Source: an uncultured Chitinophaga sp. (lineage in GTDB: Bacteria > Bacteroidota > Bacteroidia > Chitinophagales > Chitinophagaceae). From it: DNA of 64,000 nt. Position numbers and translations under genes: made by a program. Below, one piece after another: positions 52,779-62,661 of this stretch. The notes beneath the pieces are model-generated. The model saw only the letters and a program-made list of their open reading frames with translations. It ran no database searches and was not told the origin of the DNA. The stretch lies in assembly GCF_946479755.1 (NCBI RefSeq), contig NZ_CAMLHC010000018.1, forward strand, positions 62,001-126,000, written 5' to 3'. How positions within the stretch are numbered: the first letter of the stretch is position 1; each line of letters begins with the position of its first letter.

Positions 52779-53378
52779 CTATAGGTCCAGTTCCAATTGC
52801 TCCGGCAGCAGGCGGAACGACTTGCGATGGTAAGGTGTGTCACCAAACTCCCGCAGGGCGTCGCGATGTTGCCGCGTCGGATAGCCTTTGTTTTCATTCC
52901 AGCCAAAATGCGGATACTCCTGGTGCAGCTGCTGCATGTACTCGTCACGGTACGTCTTGGCCAGAATGGAGGCTGCGGCAATGGATGCGTATTTGCCATC
53001 TCCCTGGACAATGCAGGCAAAAGGTACTTTGCCGTAGGCATAAAACCGGTTACCGTCGATGATGATAAATTCCGGCTGCCGGCTCAACTGTTCCAGTGCC
53101 AGGTGCATCGCCCTGAAAGAGGCTTTCAGTATGTTTATCTTGTCTATTTCCACATTGTCTACACTGGCTACAGCATAATGCAATGCTTCTTTTTCTATCA
53201 CTCCCCGCAACAGGTCCCGGTCTGCCGCTGTCAGTTGTTTGGAATCATTGAGGAGCGGGTGACTGAAACCTGCCGGTAATATCACGGCGGCAGCAAACAC
53301 AGGGCCCGCAAGGCACCCTCTGCCGGCTTCGTCACAGCCAGCCTCCAATAATTCGTCCTGATAATGAGATAGTAGCAA
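52779..53378 (-). CDS. rnhB: Ribonuclease HII
   Basis: A 199-residue endonuclease that cuts RNA in RNA/DNA hybrids and at misincorporated ribonucleotides. The N-terminal '[21 protein letters not shown]' supplies the first catalytic Asp16 and Glu17; '[17 protein letters not shown]' is the conserved C-terminal helix segment. Length is normal. It lies 117 bp upstream of rpoN on the same strand. Confidence 0.96.
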   Translation of the reverse strand: MLLSHYQDELLEAGCDEAGRGCLAGPVFAAAVILPAGFSHPLLNDSKQLTAADRDLLRGVIEKEALHYAVASVDNVEIDKINILKASFRAMHLALEQLSRQPEFIIIDGNRFYAYGKVPFACIVQGDGKYASIAAASILAKTYRDEYMQQLHQEYPHFGWNENKGYPTRQHRDALREFGDTPYHRKSFRLLPEQLELDL

Positions 53379-53452
53379 ATCCGGTTCTGTTTAAGACGGG
53401 TAAAATTACAAGATTAATGTTAAGGAACAAGGAATCCCGAATTTTACACAGC

Positions 53453-53896
53453 TTACTGGGAATCACGTTTGAACAGGTCTTTGAAATCCTGTTTGAAATC
53501 CGTCCACTCTTTATCAGATTTTTTCATCAGCTCATCAGCAGCCTTACGGGTGCTGTCCCACGCATCGGCGCTGCTGTTCTGCACATCTTTCATCTTTTTG
53601 TTCATCTCCACTTTCAGGTCCTCCAGCTTTTTACGCGCCTCCCTGCTTTTCTCCGTACCTTCTTTTTTCAACTCCTCGCTGGTCTGGTCTATCTGTTTGA
53701 TCCGCTCCCGGATCGCGTCTTCCGCCTGTTTTTTCTGCTCGTTGAGATAGTCACCCGTGCTATTGGCGGCATTTTTTACATCCTCCTTCAGCTTGGCCGC
53801 GTCTTCCTTCATCTCCTCCCGCTTCTCTTCCTGCTGTTTGTTCTCATTGCACGCCAAAAACGCAGCTACACCCATTATTAACATTATTTTTTTCAT
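53453..53896 (-). CDS. Small charged coiled-coil lipoprotein
   Basis: A 147-residue lipoprotein starting at MKKIMLIMG (53896); a longer frame from 54001 has an atypical N-terminus. The lipobox is AFLAC. The mature part is almost entirely Lys/Glu/Asp-rich helix with heptad-like spacing ('KREEMKEDAAKLKEDVKNA', 'KKLEDLKVEMNKKMKDVQN'), so an extended coiled coil is predicted. No specific family is recognised; it may be an envelope spacer or stress protein. It is divergent from the S46 peptidase gene. Confidence 0.75.
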   Translation of the reverse strand: MKKIMLIMGVAAFLACNENKQQEEKREEMKEDAAKLKEDVKNAANSTGDYLNEQKKQAEDAIRERIKQIDQTSEELKKEGTEKSREARKKLEDLKVEMNKKMKDVQNSSADAWDSTRKAADELMKKSDKEWTDFKQDFKDLFKRDSQ

Positions 53897-54130
53897 GATC
53901 AACAGATTTAAACAATTAAAAAAATATAGGTTTTTAAATTTTTGGCACGCCTTGTTGCGTTGCTCCCTTTTATCAAAACATATTCCAGTTTTTTTGTTCA
54001 CTGCCCCGACATATTATTTACAACAGAAAAAAAACATGTATGAATTATTAATATAATTTAAAAAGACAAACTACCGGGGAAGATCCTACTCAATATGCCC
54101 CATCCATGCGTCCGTTAACAAAAAAATAGC

Positions 54131-54138
54131 TAGGTTTG
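54131..54138 (+). promoter_or_regulatory. Promoter -7 element of the S46 peptidase gene
   Basis: TAGGTTTG matches TAnnTTTG exactly, 29 bp before the ATG. No clear -33 TTTG is seen. Confidence 0.5.
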
Positions 54139-54167
54139 AGGTCCTTTTATAACAAAACCAAACTGAT

Positions 54168-56330
54168 ATGAGAAAAAAACTACTGGTTTTGCTCTTGCTG
54201 CTTAGCGTAAGTATTAAATGGGCAAAAGCAGACGAGGGCATGTGGCTCCCTTATTTACTGGGCCAGCAGACCTACAATGACATGGTCAAAAAAGGTCTTA
54301 AACTGACCAAGGAACAGCTGTACAGCATCAACAAGGCGTCCCTGAAAGATGCGATCGTGATCTTCGGCGGCGGTTGCACCGGTGAAATAGTAAGCAATGA
54401 AGGCCTCATCTTCACCAACCATCACTGCGGCTACGGCGCCATCGCGGCAGCCAGCTCAGTAGAACATAACTATCTCAAAAACGGTTTCTACGCAAAAAAT
54501 AAACAGGAGGAGATTGCTTCCCCCATGCTGTCTGTCCAGTTCCTGGTGAAAGTGGAAGACGTTACCAAAGATGTGGAATCCCAGCTGAAAGGGCTCAGCG
54601 GTGCCGACAGAATGAAAAAAGAACAGGAAGCCTATGCCGGCATCATCACCAAAGCCACTACCGGTACCGAATATGAAGCGAAAGTAGTGCCGATGTTCAA
54701 AGGCAACCAATACCTGATGTTCGTGTACGAGCGCTTTAAAGATATCCGCCTGGTAGGAACTCCGCCGGAAAGCGTGGGTAAATTCGGCGGCGACACCGAT
54801 AACTGGGAATGGCCCCGCCACACCGGCGACTTCTCCGTTTTCCGGGTGTATGCCACCAAAGACGGTAAACCAGCCGCTTACTCCAAAGACAACGTGCCCC
54901 TGAAGCCTAAACACTTCCTGCCGGTATCGATCAAAGGCGTGAAAGAAAACGATTACGCCATGATCTTCGGATACCCCGGCGGCACCAACCGTTACGAAAC
55001 TTCCTACGGTCTCAAACTGAAAACAGAAGTGGAAAACCCGTCCCTCGTAAACCTGCGCGACGTCAGGCTCAAAGCCATGATGGAGCAAATGGTGAAAGAC
55101 CCGGCGGTGAAACTGCAGCTGGCGTCTTCTTACGCCGGTATCGCCAACTACTGGAAATTTTTTGACGGCGAAACCAAACAGCTGAAACAACACCACGTAC
55201 TGGAAGATAAAGAAAAAAATGAAGCTGCCTTCGCGAAATGGGCCCAGGACAAACCTGAATTTGCCAATATCATGAACGACTACGCAGCAGCCTATAAAGC
55301 ATGGTCACCCTACGCGAAACACCGCGTATACCTCACTGAAGGCGTTCTCGGCTCTCCGGTAGCTGCTTATGCCGCCACCCTGATGGCGCTCGAAAAAGCC
55401 CTCGTAACACCCGGCGCTCCTAAAGACGCTGTTCAACAGGCGGCTGCCGCTGCTGATAAGGCACGCACCGGCTTCCTCGAAGGGGAAAACAAACCCAGCG
55501 ACCAGAAAATACTGGCAGCTACTGCCCGCATGTTCTACAACGACGTACCGAAAGATCAGCAGCCTACCGGTTACTTCGAAACGCTGAAAAGCAAATTCGG
55601 CAGCCTCGAAGAAGACAACACCTGGAAACTCTGGGCCGCCTCCCTGATGAACAACACCATCATCTTCGACGACGCGAAATGGAAAGCGTTTATCGCCAAC
55701 CCCGACGCCGTAACCCTGCAGAACGATCCGATATTCAACTACGCCAGCACCTTCATCAAAAACTACGGTGGTAAATATCAGCCGATCTACAGCCAGTTCA
55801 TGATGAAAAACAATGACCTGGGCCGCGAATACCTGAAAGGCGTGATGCAGATGCAGCCTAACGGTAACAGATACCCGGATGCCAACTTCACCATGCGCCT
55901 CTCTTATGGCCAGGTGAAAGCATACTCCCCGCGCGATGCCGTACACTACGACTACGCCACCACTATGAAAGGTGTGATCGAGAAATATGTGCCGGGCGAC
56001 TATGAATTTGACCTGCCGGCCAACTACATGGACCTGTACAACAAAAAAGACTTCGGTCAGTATAAAGACACCAAACGCAATGACGTAGTAGTGGGCTTCA
56101 TCACCACCAACGATATCACCGGCGGTAACTCCGGTTCCCCTGTGATCAACGCTAACGGTGAACTGATCGGCCTCGCTTTCGACGGCAACTACGAAGCGCT
56201 GAGCCACAAAATCCAGTTTGACGCCGACTACAACCGCACTATCTGCGTAGATGTACGCTATGTGCTGTGGTGCATCGAAAAACTGGGTGGTGCCAAAAAC
56301 ATCATCAATGAGCTGAAGCTGGTAAAATAA
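54168..56330 (+). CDS. S46 family dipeptidyl-peptidase, DPP7-like
   Basis: A 720-residue periplasmic peptidase that removes dipeptides from peptide N-termini. Signal peptide about 1-21. The chymotrypsin-like triad can be placed at His85/His86 (TNHHCGYG), Asp221 (RHTGDFS) and Ser655 (GGNSGSP). Residue 673, 18 positions after the catalytic Ser, is Gly (AFDGN). In characterised S46 enzymes Gly there marks DPP7-type preference for hydrophobic P1 residues, whereas Arg marks DPP11 (acidic P1). I therefore call it DPP7-like. It is monocistronic, with an exact promoter element upstream and a strong terminator. Confidence 0.93.
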   Translation: MRKKLLVLLLLLSVSIKWAKADEGMWLPYLLGQQTYNDMVKKGLKLTKEQLYSINKASLKDAIVIFGGGCTGEIVSNEGLIFTNHHCGYGAIAAASSVEHNYLKNGFYAKNKQEEIASPMLSVQFLVKVEDVTKDVESQLKGLSGADRMKKEQEAYAGIITKATTGTEYEAKVVPMFKGNQYLMFVYERFKDIRLVGTPPESVGKFGGDTDNWEWPRHTGDFSVFRVYATKDGKPAAYSKDNVPLKPKHFLPVSIKGVKENDYAMIFGYPGGTNRYETSYGLKLKTEVENPSLVNLRDVRLKAMMEQMVKDPAVKLQLASSYAGIANYWKFFDGETKQLKQHHVLEDKEKNEAAFAKWAQDKPEFANIMNDYAAAYKAWSPYAKHRVYLTEGVLGSPVAAYAATLMALEKALVTPGAPKDAVQQAAAAADKARTGFLEGENKPSDQKILAATARMFYNDVPKDQQPTGYFETLKSKFGSLEEDNTWKLWAASLMNNTIIFDDAKWKAFIANPDAVTLQNDPIFNYASTFIKNYGGKYQPIYSQFMMKNNDLGREYLKGVMQMQPNGNRYPDANFTMRLSYGQVKAYSPRDAVHYDYATTMKGVIEKYVPGDYEFDLPANYMDLYNKKDFGQYKDTKRNDVVVGFITTNDITGGNSGSPVINANGELIGLAFDGNYEALSHKIQFDADYNRTICVDVRYVLWCIEKLGGAKNIINELKLVK

Positions 56331-56352
56331 GCCTTGCCTGCTCAAAATATAC

Positions 56353-56387
56353 ATCCCGTTCCGGCAATACCGGAACGGGATTTTTTT
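56353..56387 (+). terminator. Terminator of the S46 peptidase gene
   Basis: A perfect 12-bp stem (56353-56364 with 56370-56381), loop caata, then a run of seven T. It isolates the peptidase from the downstream operon. Confidence 0.92.
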
Positions 56388-56470
56388 ATGCCCGGCCACC
56401 AAACATTTCCCTTCCGCAGGGTGTTATCCCCAGTAAATAACCGCCTGATCTGAAAACTCAACAACCGTGC

Positions 56471-57646
56471 ATGCATAAACGAAATATCCGACTGGCCGCC
56501 TTTTTCCTGTGCTTTTGTACGGCTATTCCCCTGGCCTATGCAGGGGACAGACCTGTCAGCGATACTACCATCACCAAAGACACTACCGCCATCAAACCGG
56601 GATTTCTGAAGAAAATAACACTGGGCGGCGTATTCCAGGCGCGATATACCGTTTCCCTCAATTCCAATGTGGATGTAAACGGCACCCATCAGGCGGACGC
56701 GGAGAAAGAAGTGGTGCGTAACAGCTTCAGTCTCAAACGGGCACGCCTCCAGGTGAAGGCGCAGGTGAGCGACCGGTTCCAGGCGGGCGTACTGGTCAAC
56801 CTCGCCGACTTCGCCAGCGACCCTAAAGGAAAAGTGCTGGAAAACGCTTTTATTTCCTACCGGTGGAATGACGCCGTTAACTTCACCGTGGGCCAGTTCA
56901 GGCCTTCCTTTGGCCTGGAAGACCTCTATCCGGTAGATATCATCCAGTCCATGGATTTCTCCAATCAATACTATGCCTTTGGGAATAACGGCTGGCAAAG
57001 CTTCCAGGTAGGCGTGTCCATGTTCGGCACCTTCCGGAAAAATACGGCGCTGCCCATTAAATATGCCGTTTCGGCGGTCAATGGGAACAATCGCAACCAG
57101 GTAGCTGACGATGATAACGGCAAACTGGCTTCCGCCCGGCTGGAATTTGGCGATATGAACAAGCTGTCACTCGGCCTGAACGGCGGGGCAGGCACAGTAA
57201 AAAAACACAGCGTATATGCGTTCGGGGTAGACTTCAGCGGCGTGATTCCGCTGGCGGAAAAATTTGATCTGCAGCTGCAGTCAGAGTTTAAGCAGGGAAC
57301 GAACCCCCGCTTGTTTTACGGGATGGCAGACAGTCTCCGTAAAGGCCCGCTGAGCCAATACGCGATGCACGGTGTTTACCTGTTGCCTAACTTCCGTTAC
57401 AAGATCAACTACCACAAGCTCACCTCCATCGAAGTGTCTATGCGCTATGAATATTTTAACGACGATTTCCGGCATAGCGGCAACGCCCGCCGGACCTACA
57501 TTCCCATGATCAGCCTGGCTTTCCTGAAGGACTACGGCGGCCGTATTCAGCTGGGGATGCAGATCGACAATTACGACCGGGATATTCCCGGAACGAAAAC
57601 ACACAACAGTAACCTGATGATCGTACAGGTACAATGCAGAATATAA
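56471..57646 (+). CDS. Porin of the phosphate-selective porin O/P family
   Basis: A 391-residue outer-membrane beta-barrel porin. Signal peptide about 1-24 (AYAG). Repeated amphipathic strands include 'ARLQVKAQVSDRFQAGVLVN' and 'VNFTVGQFRPSFGLEDL', the latter typical of porin O/P family strands. It is the first gene of a five-gene operon with a DASS carboxylate transporter 12 bp downstream and sdhCAB. The context suggests it passes an organic anion rather than phosphate; this is inference. Confidence 0.88.
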   Translation: MHKRNIRLAAFFLCFCTAIPLAYAGDRPVSDTTITKDTTAIKPGFLKKITLGGVFQARYTVSLNSNVDVNGTHQADAEKEVVRNSFSLKRARLQVKAQVSDRFQAGVLVNLADFASDPKGKVLENAFISYRWNDAVNFTVGQFRPSFGLEDLYPVDIIQSMDFSNQYYAFGNNGWQSFQVGVSMFGTFRKNTALPIKYAVSAVNGNNRNQVADDDNGKLASARLEFGDMNKLSLGLNGGAGTVKKHSVYAFGVDFSGVIPLAEKFDLQLQSEFKQGTNPRLFYGMADSLRKGPLSQYAMHGVYLLPNFRYKINYHKLTSIEVSMRYEYFNDDFRHSGNARRTYIPMISLAFLKDYGGRIQLGMQIDNYDRDIPGTKTHNSNLMIVQVQCRI

Positions 57647-57658
57647 AAGGCCATTATC

Positions 57659-59089
57659 ATGAAAGAAATCAAGTATCTACAGCTGTTGGTCACGGTTATT
57701 TTCGGTGTTATTATCTGGCTGATTCCGCCGCCGGCGGGCGTAACGCCGGAAGCCTGGCATCTGCTGGCTATTTTCCTGTCCACTATCCTCGGCATTATTC
57801 TCAAAGCGGCCTCCATGGGAACGATGTCCATAATGGCCATCACCCTCGTGGCACTGAGCGGCGTGTTAGCGCCCGGAAACCCCGGCAAGTCTATTACCCT
57901 GGCGCTCAGTAGTTTCGGGGACAAGGTAATTTGGCTGATCGGCATTTCTTTTTTTATCGCCCGTGGGTTTATTAAAACCGGGTTGGGTAAACGTATCGCC
58001 TATATTTTTATCCGCATCTTCGGTAAAAGCTCGCTGGGACTGGCTTACGGCCTGGGCCTGGCCGACCTGGTGCTGGCGCCGGCGGTGCCCAGCAACACGG
58101 CAAGGGGAGGAGGCATCATTTATCCCATCATGAAATCCATGGCCATGAACTTTGGTTCACTGCCGGAAGATCCTGCCACCCATCGCAAACTAGGCGGCTT
58201 TCTGACGCTAAGCAGCTATAATATGAACCTCATCACTTCATCGCTTTTTCTCACCGGCACCGCCAGTAATCCCATGTGTCAGAAATTCGCCAAAAATATG
58301 GGCATCGATATCACATGGATGTCGTGGTTTGCTGCCGCGTTGGTGCCGGCCGCGCTGTCTGTCATCGTGGTGCCGTTTGTGCTGTATAAAGTATATCCGC
58401 CAGAGCTGAAGTCTACCGGCGATGCGCCGGCGATGGCGGCGGAGAAACTGAAGGAAATGGGGCCGGTGCATAAAAACGAGTGGCTGATGCTATTGGCTTT
58501 TGTGATCCTGCTGTTGCTGTGGATCACCGGCGATCTTTTTGGGATAGACGCTACCACTACCGCGCTTATCGGATTGGTGTTCCTGCTGCTGTCGCAGGTG
58601 CTGGACTGGGAAGATGTGAAGTCTGAAAAAGGCGCCTGGGACACGATCGTATGGTTTTCCGCCCTGGTGATGATGGCCAGTTTTCTGAACTCGCTGGGTT
58701 TCATTCCCTGGTTCAGCGACCTTATTAAAAAGCAGGTGGGCGGTATGCAGTGGATGGTGGCTTTCCCGATCATCGTGCTGGTTTACTTCTACAGTCATTA
58801 CATCTTTGCGAGCGCTACGGCGCATGTGGCGGCCATGTATTCGGCCTTCCTGGCGGTGGGTATTTCTGTGGGCATACCAGGCACGCTGCTGGCCCTGGTG
58901 CTGGGTTTCTGCGGCGGTATCTTCGGCACGCTGACCCACTACGGGCATGGCCCGGCGCCGGTATTCTTCGGCAGCACTTACGTGGAGCTGAAAGACTGGT
59001 GGAAATGCGGATTTCTGCTGAGCATCGTGTATATCATTCTCTGGATGGGCATTGGCGCCGGCTGGTGGAAGGTATTGGGCATCTGGTAA
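57659..59089 (+). CDS. DASS-family anion/dicarboxylate transporter
   Basis: A 476-residue inner-membrane transporter with about 12-14 membrane segments. The family substrate/sodium motif appears as 'VPSNTARGGGIIYPI' (143-157) and a second half motif 'FASATAHVAAMYSAF' in the C-terminal repeat; 'TASNPM' is in between. The pattern is nearest the 2-oxoglutarate/malate-type branch of the family. It is 12 bp after the porin and 18 bp before sdhC, so import of a C4/C5 dicarboxylate coupled to succinate dehydrogenase is likely. Confidence 0.9.
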   Translation: MKEIKYLQLLVTVIFGVIIWLIPPPAGVTPEAWHLLAIFLSTILGIILKAASMGTMSIMAITLVALSGVLAPGNPGKSITLALSSFGDKVIWLIGISFFIARGFIKTGLGKRIAYIFIRIFGKSSLGLAYGLGLADLVLAPAVPSNTARGGGIIYPIMKSMAMNFGSLPEDPATHRKLGGFLTLSSYNMNLITSSLFLTGTASNPMCQKFAKNMGIDITWMSWFAAALVPAALSVIVVPFVLYKVYPPELKSTGDAPAMAAEKLKEMGPVHKNEWLMLLAFVILLLLWITGDLFGIDATTTALIGLVFLLLSQVLDWEDVKSEKGAWDTIVWFSALVMMASFLNSLGFIPWFSDLIKKQVGGMQWMVAFPIIVLVYFYSHYIFASATAHVAAMYSAFLAVGISVGIPGTLLALVLGFCGGIFGTLTHYGHGPAPVFFGSTYVELKDWWKCGFLLSIVYIILWMGIGAGWWKVLGIW

Positions 59090-59107
59090 ACATCTAAATA
59101 TCAAGCT

Positions 59108-59776
59108 ATGGGTCAATGGCGACAAAAAACATTAACCAGGAAAAACTGGATGGCGTTGACAGGGTTGTTCCTGTGTTTCTTTCTCGTTATTCACCTGCTG
59201 GGAAACCTGCAGCTGATGCTGCCCGACGAAAGGGCGCATCTGCAATTCAACGCCTATTCCCACCTGTTGTCCGGCAATATCCTCATCAGGATTATTTCAT
59301 GGGTGTTGTATGCAAGTATTATCGCGCATGTGGTATACGCCATCGTTATAACGTTGACGAATAAACGCTCCCGTGATGTCAAATATCACTATGACAGGCG
59401 GGGCGAGGTGAGTAAGTGGTACACCCGTAATATGGGTGTGCTGGGTACTATCATTTTTGTATTCCTGGTGATTCATTTCCGCGATTTCTGGTATGTGTAC
59501 AAGTTTGGTTCGCTGCCGTTGGACGAAAGGGGTAATAAAGACCTGTACCGGCTGGTGGTAGCCGTATACAGCGAAACATGGTATGTGCTGGTGTACGTGT
59601 TGTGCATGGTGGCGCTGTGTTATCATTTGTTGCATGGTTTCTTCAGTGCCGCCAGAACACTGGGGGTATATCACCCGCGTTATGTGAAGTGGGTAAGGGT
59701 GATCGGTTGGATATACAGCGTGGGCATCTGCGCGGCTTTCGCGTGGATACCGATTTATGTTCACTTCTTAAAATAA
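59108..59776 (+). CDS. sdhC: Succinate dehydrogenase/fumarate reductase cytochrome b subunit
   Basis: A 222-residue membrane anchor with five hydrophobic helices of the single-subunit cytochrome b type used by Bacteroidota, which binds heme b and quinone. Histidines in 'FFLVIHLLGNL', 'IIAHVVYAI', 'VIHFRDF' and 'CYHLLHGFFSAARTLG' are the expected heme ligands. No separate sdhD is needed. It lies 6 bp before sdhA in the porin-DASS-sdhCAB operon. Confidence 0.92.
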   Translation: MGQWRQKTLTRKNWMALTGLFLCFFLVIHLLGNLQLMLPDERAHLQFNAYSHLLSGNILIRIISWVLYASIIAHVVYAIVITLTNKRSRDVKYHYDRRGEVSKWYTRNMGVLGTIIFVFLVIHFRDFWYVYKFGSLPLDERGNKDLYRLVVAVYSETWYVLVYVLCMVALCYHLLHGFFSAARTLGVYHPRYVKWVRVIGWIYSVGICAAFAWIPIYVHFLK

Positions 59777-59782
59777 TGGGTT

Positions 59783-61693
59783 ATGCTGGACGCTAAAATA
59801 CCGGACGGGCCACTGGAAGACAAGTGGCGTCATTACAAGGAACATGCTAAGCTGGTAAACCCTGCTAACCGTAAGAAGCTGGAGGTGATCGTGGTGGGTA
59901 CCGGGCTGGCCGGCAGTGCTATTGCTGCTTCCCTGGGGGAGATGGGCTACCGGGTGAAGAGCTTTTGTTTCCAGGATACGCCGCGCCGGGCGCACTCAGT
60001 CGCGGCACAGGGAGGCGTAAACGCCTGTAAGAATTATAAAAACGACGGGGACAATGTTTTCCGCATGTTTTACGATACCATCAAAGGGGGCGATTTCAGG
60101 GCACGCGAAGCTAATGTATACCGCCTGGCGGAATGCAGCGCTAACCTGATAGATCAGGCAGTGGCGCAGGGCGTGCCTTTCGGCAGGGAGTACGGCGGTT
60201 ACCTCAACAACCGCTCTTTCGGCGGCGTGCAGGTATCGAGAACGTTCTACGCCCGTGGGCAAACCGGTCAGCAGTTGTTGCTGGGCGCTTATCAGGCGCT
60301 GATGCGGCAGGTGCACCTGGGGACTGTGAAAATGTATGCCCGGCATGAAATGCTGGACCTGGTAACGATCGATGGTAAGGCGAAAGGCGTTATTGTCCGT
60401 AACCTTGATACCGGCGAAATAGAACGGCATGGCGCACACGCCGTGATACTGGCCACCGGCGGGTTCGGGAAGATCTATTACCTGTCTACCCTGGCCATGG
60501 GCTGTAATGGTTCCGCTATCTGGCGGGCGCACAAAAAAGGCGCGCTGATTGCCAATCCCAGCTGGACGCAGATCCATCCTACCAGCCTGCCGCAATCCGG
60601 CGAATACCAGTCCAAGCTGACGCTGATGTCAGAATCCCTGCGTAACGACGGCCGCATATGGGTGCCTAAAAGGCAGGAGGAGAGCAGGCTGCCTAACCAG
60701 GTGCCGGAAGAAGAACGGGACTATTATCTGGAGCGCCGTTATCCTGCGTTTGGTAATTTATCGCCGCGGGACATCGCTTCCCGGGCGGCTAAAGAGCGTA
60801 TTGATGCGGGTTATGGCGTTGGGCCACTGAAAAATGCCGTTTATCTCGATTTCTCGAAAGCGATTAAAGACCAGGGAATAGATAAGATCAGGGAGAAGTA
60901 TGGGAACCTGTTCCGCATGTACGAAAAAATCACGGGGGTAGACGCCTATAAAGAGCCCATGAAGATTTCGCCGGCAGCGCATTTTTCTATGGGGGGCTTA
61001 TGGGTGGACTATGAGCTGATGACCACCATACCCGGACTGTTTGCGTTGGGAGAAGCGAATTTCGCTGACCATGGCGCCAACCGGCTGGGCGCTAATTCGC
61101 TGTTGCAGGCCTGTGTGGACGGGTATTTCATTGCGCCGTACACGCTGGCCAATTACCTGGCCGATGAAATTAAAACACCGGCCACGGACGTGCATCATCC
61201 CGCTTTTGATGCGGCAGTTAAGCAGGTGGAGGAACAGCTGCATTTACTGAAAAGCATCGGCGGGAAACTATCGGCGGATTATTTCCATAAAACACTCGGT
61301 AAAATACTGTACGATAAATGTGGGCTGTCGCGCGATGCAGAAGGGCTGGAAGCGGCGATCGGGGAGATCAGGGGGCTGCGGCAGCAGTTTTATGCCGACC
61401 TGTTTATTCCGGGCGGATATGCTATCAACAGCGAGCTGGAAAAAGCCGGCAGGGTGGCGGACTACCTGGAGCTGGGAGAGCTGATGTGTTACGATGCACT
61501 CACGCGGGAAGAATCCTGTGGGGCGCATTTCCGGCTGGAGTACCAGACGCCCGAAGGGGAGGCGATGCGTAATGATACAGATTTCGCTTTTATATCTGCC
61601 TGGGGATGGGCTGGTGAGGGCCAGCCGCCGGTATGGAATAAAGAGCCCCTGATATTTGAATTTGTTACCCCTACCATAAGAAGCTATAAATAA
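59783..61693 (+). CDS. sdhA: Succinate dehydrogenase/fumarate reductase flavoprotein subunit
   Basis: A 636-residue catalytic subunit. The FAD motif is '[20 protein letters not shown]' (35-54); the histidine that carries covalent FAD is His71 in [10 protein letters not shown]. '[20 protein letters not shown]' and '[20 protein letters not shown]' are family signatures. The gene is the fourth of the operon, 6 bp after sdhC and 5 bp before sdhB. The direction of reaction (succinate oxidation or fumarate reduction) cannot be fixed from sequence. Confidence 0.96.
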   Translation: MLDAKIPDGPLEDKWRHYKEHAKLVNPANRKKLEVIVVGTGLAGSAIAASLGEMGYRVKSFCFQDTPRRAHSVAAQGGVNACKNYKNDGDNVFRMFYDTIKGGDFRAREANVYRLAECSANLIDQAVAQGVPFGREYGGYLNNRSFGGVQVSRTFYARGQTGQQLLLGAYQALMRQVHLGTVKMYARHEMLDLVTIDGKAKGVIVRNLDTGEIERHGAHAVILATGGFGKIYYLSTLAMGCNGSAIWRAHKKGALIANPSWTQIHPTSLPQSGEYQSKLTLMSESLRNDGRIWVPKRQEESRLPNQVPEEERDYYLERRYPAFGNLSPRDIASRAAKERIDAGYGVGPLKNAVYLDFSKAIKDQGIDKIREKYGNLFRMYEKITGVDAYKEPMKISPAAHFSMGGLWVDYELMTTIPGLFALGEANFADHGANRLGANSLLQACVDGYFIAPYTLANYLADEIKTPATDVHHPAFDAAVKQVEEQLHLLKSIGGKLSADYFHKTLGKILYDKCGLSRDAEGLEAAIGEIRGLRQQFYADLFIPGGYAINSELEKAGRVADYLELGELMCYDALTREESCGAHFRLEYQTPEGEAMRNDTDFAFISAWGWAGEGQPPVWNKEPLIFEFVTPTIRSYK

Positions 61694-61698
61694 CGTGT

Positions 61699-62445
61699 AT
61701 GCATATACGATTAAAAATATGGAGGCAGGAGAACAGCCACGAGGCCGGCAAAATGCAGGATTATGCATTGTCGGATGTGAATCCGGATATGTCATTCCTG
61801 GAGATGCTGGACATGCTGAATGAGCAGCTGCTGTCGCAGGGTCAGCGGGTGGTCGAGTTTGATCATGATTGCCGGGAGGGTATCTGCGGGCAGTGTGGTG
61901 TGATGATCAACGGGCGTGCCCACGGGCCTTTGAAAAACACGACCACCTGCCAGCTGCATATGCGCAGTTTCCGGGATGGGGACACTATTTACATAGAGCC
62001 TTTCCGCGCGACGGCCTTTCCCGTGAAATGTGATCTTAAAATAGACCGCAGCGCGTTTGACAGGGTAATACAGGCCGGCGGTTATGTGTCTGTCAATACC
62101 GGGCAGGCGCCGGAGGCCAATAGTATTCCCGTAGGGCATCCTGTGGCGGAAGCGGCGTTTGATGCCGCTGCCTGTATCGGATGCGGCGCCTGTGTGGCGG
62201 TGTGCAAAAATTCCAGTGCGGCGTTGTTTACCAGCGCGAAGATCACCCATCTGGTATTATTGCCACAGGGAGCGGTGGAGGCGCAGGAAAGGGTGCGTCA
62301 TATGGTGGACCAGATGGACGCCGAAGGCTTCGGTCATTGCAGCAATACGGAGGCATGTGAAGCAGAATGTCCGCAGCAGATTTCGGTGCTGCATATCGCG
62401 CGGATGAACTGGGAATACAACAAGGCGCAACTGCTGAAAAAATAG
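61699..62445 (+). CDS. sdhB: Succinate dehydrogenase/fumarate reductase iron-sulfur subunit
   Basis: A 248-residue electron-transfer subunit with ligands for three clusters: [2Fe-2S] by Cys58, 63, 66 and 84; and the C-terminal ferredoxin-like part with Cys159, 162, 165, 169 ([11 protein letters not shown]) and Cys214, 220, 224, which hold the [4Fe-4S] and [3Fe-4S] clusters. It is the last gene of the operon. No strong terminator is seen right after it; the next gene probably has its own promoter at 62533. Confidence 0.96.
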   Translation: MHIRLKIWRQENSHEAGKMQDYALSDVNPDMSFLEMLDMLNEQLLSQGQRVVEFDHDCREGICGQCGVMINGRAHGPLKNTTTCQLHMRSFRDGDTIYIEPFRATAFPVKCDLKIDRSAFDRVIQAGGYVSVNTGQAPEANSIPVGHPVAEAAFDAAACIGCGACVAVCKNSSAALFTSAKITHLVLLPQGAVEAQERVRHMVDQMDAEGFGHCSNTEACEAECPQQISVLHIARMNWEYNKAQLLKK

Positions 62446-62532
62446 CGCAGTATTACGTTCCGGCGTGTACGTAGTTATACGTAATTTGAAAATTTTGTTG
62501 CTTAAAACGAATTTTTTTTGAAGAAAAAGGTG

Positions 62533-62540
62533 TAGATTTG
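62533..62540 (+). promoter_or_regulatory. Promoter -7 element of the IPT/TIG lipoprotein gene
   Basis: TAGATTTG matches TAnnTTTG exactly. It would give a 5' leader of about 115 nt that contains a small hairpin-forming GTAACA...TGTTAC stretch around 62620-62636. Confidence 0.45.
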
Positions 62541-62661
62541 CATCCGCTTTTATACCGAAGATATACTGTTGCGAATAAGAGTTGCTACATGCAATAGTGT
62601 TACCCCGGATTTTATTTGTAACAGGGTTTGTTACCCTACCCCAAAATGAAGTATTAATAAG

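Noticed and set aside
55305..56402. A 365-codon open frame antisense to the S46 peptidase gene
   Set aside because: The peptidase has intact catalytic residues; the antisense frame has no signal, motif or context.
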